Shown here in pieces: positions 56,513 through 64,000 of a stretch of 64,000 nt of DNA. Source of the DNA: Pseudomonas atagonensis (GTDB lineage Bacteria > Pseudomonadota > Gammaproteobacteria > Pseudomonadales > Pseudomonadaceae). A model generated the notes under the pieces. It saw only the letters and a list, made by a program, of their open reading frames with translations, ran no database searches and was not told the DNA's origin. The position numbers and the translations under genes were made by a program. The stretch covers positions 123,682-187,681 of the forward strand of contig NZ_VXCA01000013.1 in assembly GCF_011369485.1 (NCBI RefSeq). Reading direction: 5' to 3'. Each line of letters opens with the position of its first letter. Within the stretch, counting starts at the first letter, position 1.

Positions 56513-59500
56513 CAGAACTCCTCCATATCGTCAAGCAGGGCTTCCAGCTTGTTCAGTTTCTGTTCGTTGATTGCCCCGCCTCCTGTATCGAGTCGAGCGA
56601 CAAAGTCGCTCAGGACGGGGTGCTGGAATAGCAGTTGCGGCGTCAGCGTCAGGCCCAGTTCCAGGGCGATGCGCGACACGACATTGACCGCCAGCAGCGA
56701 GTGCCCGCCGAGTTCGAAGAAGTGATCGTTCAGACCGATGCGTTCCACGGTAAGCACTTGCTGCCAGATTGCCGCGACCTGTTGCTCAAGCTCCGATTGC
56801 GGCGCGACATACGCGGCCTGCATCTGGCTGGCATCCACCGCGGGCAGCGCCTTGCGGTCGAGCTTGCCGTTGGGGGTCAGGGGCAACTGCTCAAGGAACA
56901 GCAGGTGCGCGGGAATCATGTAGTCAGGTAACGAAGACTTGAGGCCAGTCTTTAGTCCGTCGCGCAGTTGGCGCTGCGCTTCACCGTCGTACACGTCCAG
57001 TTGCGCAGCGACCACGTAGGCCACCAGTTGCGCGCCGCCCTCGGCCTCGACGGCCAGCACGGCCGCCTCGCTGATACCCGGTTGCGCCAGCAGCCGCGCT
57101 TCGATTTCGCCCAGTTCGATACGGAAACCACGGATTTTCACCTGGTGGTCGATCCGGCCCATGTATTCAAGCGCCCCGTCCTCGCGCTGACGAATCAGGT
57201 CGCCGGTGCGGTAGAGACGCTCGCCGTTGCGGGCGAACGGATTGGGCACGAACTTCTCGGCGGTCATCGCCGCTTTGCCCAGATAACCGCGCGTTACGCC
57301 GGCACCGGACAGGTACAGCTCGGCCGACACGCCCTGCGGCACCGCTTGCAGATCGGCATCGAGCAAGTGGCTGGCGGAGTGATCCAGCGCACGACCAATA
57401 CGCGGCTGACCACCGTCGGTGCGGCGGGTCCAGGTCGAGTAAGTGGTGTCTTCCGACGGGCCGTACAGGTCGTAGACATGCTCGACCGTCGACTGCTGAT
57501 AAAGCGCGTCCACCAACCCTTGCTTGAGCGGTTCGCCCGCCAGGTTGATGATCCGCACACCCGGCGGAATCTGCCCGGCGCGCTGCAACGCGTTGATCGC
57601 CGACGGCACGGTGTTGATCAGGCGCACCTGATCGCGGGCCGGCAGTTGCGGCAGTTCCAGCGCGTTGCGGGCGATGATCAGCGAGCCGCCGTTGGCCAGG
57701 GTCACAAACAGCTCCCACACCGACAGGTCGAAGCACACCGAAGTCGAGGCCAGCACGCCTTGAATGTCTTCGCGGCGGTAGACCTTGGCCGACCAGTCGA
57801 TCAGCGCCATGACGTTGCGGTGGGCAATCGCCACGCCTTTCGGCTTGCCGGTGGAACCGGAGGTGTAGATCACGTAGGCGAGGTTGTCCGGGGTCACGGC
57901 GGTTTGCGGGGCCTGAGCCGGATAGCCGCCCAACGCGACCTGATCCAGCAACAACACTTGAGCCTTGGACGGCACGGTCAACGTGACAGCCAGTTCCTGC
58001 TCAGTCAGCAACACTCGCGCACGGCTGTCTTCGAGCATGTAGGCCACGCGATCGGCCGGGTAATCCGGGTCCAGCGGCACGTAGGCGCCACCGGCCTTGA
58101 GCACCGCCAGCAGTGCAATCAGCAACTGCTCGGAACGCGGCAACGCCACGCCCACCCGCACTTCCGGGCCGACGCCGAGTTCGATCAACTTGTGCGCCAG
58201 ACGGTTGGCCCGGGCGTCCAGTTCGGCGTAGGTCAGTTGCGTGTCGGCGAAGGTCACGGCCAGCGCATCCGGGCTCGCGGCGACCTGACGGGCAATGCGC
58301 TGGTGGATGCACAGTTCGGTGACGAAATCGCTGGAAACCGGCGCCGTCTCGATCAGACGCAACTCGCTGAGCGAACGCTCGCCCGCCTCGGTCATCTGCT
58401 CAAGCAAACGCTGCAAATGCGCGCCCAGTTGCGCCACGCCGACGTCGGCAAAACGGTCGCGCTGATAGCTGAAGTGCACCGACAGTTCGGCGCCCAGATG
58501 CACCAGCAGGGTCAGCGGATAGTTGGTCTGTTCGTGGTTCTCCACCGGACCGAATCGCAGGCCTTGTGGCGCGCCTTGCTCCAATGCCTCGGCGATCGGG
58601 TAGTTCTCGAACACCATCAAGCTGTCGAACAGCGCGTCACCGCCCTGCCCGGCCCAGCGCTGGATCTGCGCCAGCGGCGTGTGTTCGAACTCGCGCAGCG
58701 CCAGGTTCTGCGCCTGCACGCCTTGCAGCCAGCTGGCCAGGCTCTGCTGCGCTTGCGGCGCGGCGATCACCGGCAAGGTGTTGATGAACAGACCGACCTG
58801 CTGCTCGGCCCCCGGCAGATCCGCCGGACGCCCGGCGACGGTGGCGCCGAACGCCACGCAATCCTTGCCGGTGTAGCGCTGCAACAGCAGCAGCCACGCG
58901 GCTTGCACCAGGGTGTTGACGGTGACTTTCGAGGCCCGGGCAAACTCGCCCAGACGCTGAGTCAGGCCGGCATCGAGCATCTGGAAATGATCGCCATAAC
59001 CAACGCTTGGCAAACCAGCATTCGGCCGCGCGATGGCATCGGCCAGACGCGTCGGCTCTTGCAGATTGCCCAGCGCCGCCAGCCAGTAGGCTTCAGCGGT
59101 CGCGGCGTCCTGACGCTGCAGCCAGGCGATGTAATCACGGTAACGCCCGGTCGGACGCGGCACCGCTTCGCCGCTGTAATGCTGCAACACTTCGCCGAGC
59201 AACTGCGCGCTGCTCCAGCCGTCCATCAGGATGTGATGGTTGGTGTAGATCAGGTGATGACGGTTTTCAGCGATGCGCACCAGCACCAGACGCAGCAACG
59301 GTGCGCGGGTCAGGTCGAGGCCTTGGGCACGTTCTTCATCGGCAAGTTTTTTCAGCGCGGCATCAAGATCGGTCTGTCCATTCCAGTCGAGTACGCGGAA
59401 CGGCACTTCGAGCTGGCGCTGCACCACTTGCACCGGCTGCTCCAGATCGCCCTGCCAGACGAAACCGGTGCGCAGGATGTCGTGGGCATCCACCACCGCT

Positions 59501-62500
59501 TGCCACGCCGATCGGAAACGCTGCGGGTCGACGCCATCGACGTCCAGACGCATCTGGTTGATGTAGTCGCCGTTGCCGTGTTCGAGCAAGGTGTGGAACA
59601 GCATGCCCTGCTGCATCGGCGACAGCGGGTAGATGTCGTCGATGGTCTGCGGCTGTGGCGCCAGCACGTCGAGCTGGGCCTGGGTCAGGCTCGCCAGCGG
59701 GAAGTCCGACGGGGTCACGCCACGGTTGGCGCTGTCGCAGCAATGGGCGATCAGCGCGGTCAGCTCTTGCAGGTAATCGTCGGCCAGACGCTGGATGGTC
59801 GCCGGTTCGAACATCTCGCGGCTGAAGGTCCAGCTCAGGTCCAGCTCACCGTTGAACACCTTGCCGTCGAGGGCCAGCGGACTGCCCAGCGGGCCTTGCA
59901 TGTTGACTTCTTCGCCGCCGGATTCGCTGGTCGGCACGAACAGCGCTGCATCACCGGCCTCGAAACTGCCGTCGAACTGGCCCAGATAGTTGAAGGTCAG
60001 GCGCGGCGTCGGCAGCGCTTGCAGGGTGGCCCGGGCATGGTCGTCGCCCAGATGCGCGAGGGCACCAAAACCGATGCCTTTGTTCGGGATCGCCCGCAGC
60101 TGCTCCTTGATCTGTTTCAGCGAGGCGCCGAGGTCGGCGGTCGGGGTCAGTTTTGCCGGGAACAGGCTGGTGAACCAGCCCACGGTGCGGGTCAGGTCGA
60201 CGTGGTCGAACAGGTCTTCACGACCGTGCCCTTCCAGTTGCACCAGCACATTGTCGTCGCCGGTCCAGCGCACCATCACCCGCGCCAGGGCGGTCAGCAG
60301 CAGGTCGTTGACCTGGGTGCGATAGGCCGCCGGGGCCTCTTGCAGCAGTTGACGGGTCAGAGTCTTGTCCAGCGGCGTGCGGATCGCCAGCGCCTGGCAA
60401 TGTTGCTGACCGCCCTGCGGGTTGTCGCACGGCAACGCGTTGGATGCGCCTTGCAGTTGTTGCTGCCAGAAGCCCAGTTCGGCTTGCAGCGGTGCACTGC
60501 CGGCGTAGTCCTGCAACGCTTCGGTCCAGGCTTTCACGGCACTGGTCTTGGCCGGCAGCTGCACCGCCGCCCCCGACTGGATCTGCCGGTAAGCGCTTTG
60601 CAGGTCTTCGAACAGAATCCGCCACGACACGCCATCCACCACCAGATGATGGACCACCAGCAGCAGGCGCTGGCTGCCATCCGCCAGGTTCGCCAGCACC
60701 GCGCGGATCAGCGAACCGCCGCTCAGTTGCAGGCTGCGCTGGGCCTGATTGCCCAGCACTTCGAGAGCCGCCAGATCAGCAACCTCGACTTGCCACAGCA
60801 CGGTTTCGCCGGCCTGGGTTTCGACGTCGCGGTACTGCGCCGTCCAGCCCTGCGCTTGCTCGGCAAAGTCCAGGCGCAGGCTGTCGTGATGCACGACCAG
60901 CGCATCCAGTGCTTGCTCAAGCACAACAGCGTCCAACGGCTGAGCCGTCTTGAGCATCACCGACTGGTTCCAGTGATGACGGTCGGGAATCGGCTGGGCG
61001 AAGAACCACTGATGAATCGGCAGCAGCGCGGTTTCACCGGTCACCGGGCGCTGATCGATCTGCTGCACCGGCTCGCCGGTCTGCACCACATTGGCCAGCG
61101 CCTGAATGGTCTGGTGCTGGAACAGGTCTTTCGGGGTGAAGCGCAACCCGGCCTGACGGGCGCGGCTGACCACCTGAATCGAGATGATCGAATCGCCGCC
61201 CAGCTCGAAGAAGTTGTCGGTCAGGCCGACGCGTTCCAGCTTCAGCACGTCCTGCCAGATCGTTGCCAGTTGCTGCTCCAGTGCGCTTTGCGGCGCCACG
61301 TAGGCTTGCTGCAATTGGCTGACGTCGGGCTTCGGCAGGCTCTTGCGATCAAGCTTGCCGTTCGGCGTCAGCGGCATGCGCTCAAGGGTCAGCACGTAAG
61401 CCGGGACCATGTGCGCCGGCAAGCTGGCCTTGAGTTGCGCCCGCAGTTGCTCGGCGAAATCCGTCTGTTGCGAGTCGCCGACCACGTACGCCACCAGCCG
61501 TTTGCTGCCAGCGCTTTCCTGCGCCACGACCACCGCTTCGCGCACGCCGTCGAGGGCTTGCAGGCTGGCTTCGATCTCGCCCAGTTCGATACGGAAACCA
61601 CGGATCTTCACCTGGTTGTCGATGCGCTCCAAATAATCGAAGGTGCCGTCGGCACGCTGGCGCACCAGGTCGCCGGTGCGGTACAGCACGCCACCGGTTG
61701 CGCTGAACGGGTCCGCGACAAAGCGCTCGGCGGTCATCGCCGGACGATTCAGGTAACCACGGGCCACGCCGCTGCCGCCGAGGTACAGCTCGCCGGCCAT
61801 GCCTTGCGGCAGCAGGTTCAGATCGGCGTCGAGCACGTAGGCGCTGCGGTCGCCGATGCGGCTGCCGATCGGCGCATAGGCGGCGCCGCACGGCACATCG
61901 CGACCGGCCTTCCAGATCAGCGGCGTGACCACGGTTTCGGTCGGGCCGTAGCCGTTGATGATGTATTCCGGATTCAGCGCACGCTTGACCCGTTCGAAAC
62001 TCGCATTCGGCACCGCATCACCGCCGAAGCAGTAGATGCGTACCGGCGGCGGATTGCCCACGCGCTCGGCGTGTTCGGCCAGTTGTTGCAGATACACCGG
62101 CGGGAAAGCGACCACGGTCACGCCGTGCTCGATCATGGCGTTGTAGGTCTGCTCCGGCGTCCACAGGCTGTCGTCGCGGATCAGCAGCGAGCCGCCGTGG
62201 GTCAAGCTGGTCAGCCAGCGTTCATGGGCGCCGTCGAAGGCGAACGACATGAAATGGAATTCGCAATCGCTGTCGCGCATTTCATAGCGCTCACCGATGG
62301 CCAGGCAGTGCATCGCCAGCGGCCCGTGGGTGACGCTGACGCCTTTCGGATTACCGGTGGAGCCGGAGGTGTAAATCACGTAGGCCAGATTGTCCGGATC
62401 GATCGTCACCGCCGGCGCCTGCGCCGAATGGCCGCTGAGGTCGAGGCGATCCAGCTCCAGCACGCTCATGGCGTCGTCGATCGGCAGTTGTGCCGACACA

Positions 62501-64000
62501 CGGGAATCGGTCAGCAGCAGCGCCAGACCGGAATCCTGCATCAGGTACGCCAGACGCTCGCGCGGGTAGCTGGTGTCCAGCGGCACATAGGCGCCACCGG
62601 CCTTGAGCACCGCCAGCAAGGCAACGATCAGTCCTTCGCCGCGCGGCATCGCCACGCCGACCCGCACTTCGGCGCGCACGCCACGGGCCACCAGTTCATG
62701 GGCCAGACGGTTGGCCCGGGCATCCAGTTCGCCGTAGCTGTAATGCTTGCCATCGAAGATGACCGCGGTGCGATCCGGTTGCTGCGCGGCCAAGCGGGCA
62801 TAGCGCTGGTGCACGGCGATATCGGTCGGATACGCCTGCGGATGGTTCTGCGCCTGTTGCCGCGCATGTTCGTCAGCCGTGGCCAAGGCGATTTCACCGA
62901 GACGACGTTCGGCGGATTCGGCGAACTGCTCCAGCAGGTGCAGCAACTGCGCGCTCAGGCGCTCGACCGTGGCGACGCTGAAATGCGCCTGGTCGAAGCT
63001 CATGTGCAGCGCCAGGGTTTCGCCCAGCGTCACGCCGAGGGTCAGCGGATAGTGGGTCTGATCCTGGTTGGCAACTTCGCCGAACACCACGCCCTGGGCA
63101 GTGCCGTGTTGCAGCGCTTCGGAAATCGGGAAGTTCTCGAACACCAGCAGCGTATCGAACAGCGACTCGCCGCCCTGCCCGGCCCAGCGCTGAATGCTCG
63201 CCAGCGGCGTGTGTTCGAACTCGCGCAGCGACAGGTTCTGCGCCTGCACCGCCGCCAGCCACGCGGCCACGGTCTGGTCCGGACGACTGCCGGCGATCAC
63301 CGGCAAGGTGTTGATGAACAGACCGACTTGCTGCTCGATGCCCACCAGTTCCGCCGGACGCCCGGCCACGGTGGTGCCGAATGCCACGCAGGCGCTGCCG
63401 GTGTAGCGTTGCAACAGCAACAGCCACGCGGCTTGCACCAGGGTGTTGACGGTGACTTTCTGCTCACGGGCAAACGCATTTAAACGACGGGTGCGCGACG
63501 CATTGAGGTCGTAATGCTTGAGCAGATGACCGATTTCGCTGCGCACCTCTCCACCGCCGGCAGCGGCTTGCGCCAGCACGGTCGGTTCGTGGAAATCCGC
63601 CAGTTGTTGCAGCCAGAACGCTTCACTGACCGCCGCGTCTTGACGTTGCAGCCACTGGATGTAATCCGAGTAACGGCTGACCGGACGCGGTGGTTGCTGG
63701 CCGGCATAACGCTGCAGGACTTCGCCGAGCATCTGCGCGCTGCTCCAGCCGTCCATCAGGATGTGGTGGTTGGTGAAGATCAAGTGATGACGCTGGTCAC
63801 TGATGCGGATCAGGGTCACACGCAGCAGCCCGGCCTGGGTCAGGTCGAACCCTTCGGCCAGATCGGCGGCGGTGAAATCCTCGAGGGCCTGGGCGATGTC
63901 GCTGCGCTCGCGCCAGTCGAGCAGCGTGTACGGCAACGGCAGTTGGCGATGGATGATTTGCAGTTGTTCCTGCAATTCGCCCTGCCAGATAAAGCCGCTG
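56512..64000 (-). CDS. Pyoverdine NRPS (C)-A-T-E-C-A-T, 5' end beyond the window
   Basis: The reading frame is open to the right edge and continues upstream in a condensation domain, so the true start is outside. The visible order is C (partial, HHILMDGWS), A, T (LGGDS), E (HHLVVDGVSWR), C (DIYPLSPMQQGMLFH), A, T (LGGHS). Hand-read codes are first A D-G-E-A-Y-F-G-V-T (Glu at 239 suggests a basic residue such as Lys or modified Orn; not recognised) and second A D-L-W-N-N-A-L-T-Y (Ala-like). The epimerase makes the first residue D. The stop shares one base with the next start (TGATG), and GGAGG lies inside its end, so the two genes are co-translated. Its promoter lies beyond the window. Confidence 0.93.

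Noticed and set aside
56968..63483. Very long open frame (2171 codons) on the plus strand
   Set aside because: It is antisense to a clear NRPS gene. High GC and few stop codons in the opposite frame explain it, and its Gln/His/Arg-rich translation shows no protein family.

Overview
This window looks like a chromosomal segment from a fluorescent pseudomonad of the Pseudomonas fluorescens group. The support is GC-rich coding sequence, two REPIN-type palindromic repeats with the typical Pseudomonas core, and a long pyoverdine locus whose order (pvdA-fpvI-pvdRT-opmQ-pvdP-pvdMNO-pvdE-fpvA-NRPS) follows the arrangement known in this genus. No rRNA, tRNA, CRISPR array, insertion sequence or phage was seen.

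Left part (1-18.3 kb), mixed accessory and housekeeping genes. The 5' part of an NCS2 nucleobase permease runs off the left edge. Next come a BrnT-BrnA type II toxin-antitoxin pair, an arylamine N-acetyltransferase, and an AT-rich islet with a P-loop/deoxycytidylate deaminase fusion resembling the anti-phage protein AvcD. A structured stretch directly upstream of that gene could be its RNA antitoxin, AvcI. Exonuclease III, a GNAT acetyltransferase, a cyclic-nucleotide-binding MscS-type channel, a pirin and a DkgB-type aldo-keto reductase follow. Then comes a BvgA/BvgS-like two-component system beside two small receiver-like proteins that have Asn at the phosphoacceptor position, with BvgA-like TTTCCTA heptads upstream. 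Magnesium transport genes (mgtA then mgtC) close this part.

Right part (18.3-64 kb), pyoverdine. pvdA supplies N5-hydroxyornithine. fpvI encodes the ECF sigma factor for the receptor. pvdR-pvdT-opmQ encode the periplasmic recycling/efflux pump. pvdP, pvdM, pvdN and pvdO mature the ferribactin precursor in the periplasm, and pvdE exports it from the cytoplasm. fpvA takes up the ferric complex. Five PvdS-type iron-starvation boxes (TAAAT-N16-CGT, one with a single mismatch) precede pvdA, pvdR, pvdP, pvdM and pvdE; the pvdE box lies inside the terminator hairpin of pvdO.

The assembly line is split. Three translationally coupled NRPS genes lie on the minus strand, the first truncated by the right edge, and a one-module termination NRPS (C-A-T-TE) lies on the plus strand behind pvdE. 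Hand-read adenylation codes suggest the tail ...-D-(basic residue)-(Ala-like)-Gly-D-Thr-(Ala-like)-beta-hydroxy-Asp-(Orn-like). A beta-hydroxylase domain fused to the end of one synthetase and an interface-type pseudo-condensation domain at the start of the next account for the hydroxy-Asp. pvdF, fpvR, pvdS, pvdL and pvdH are not in this window.
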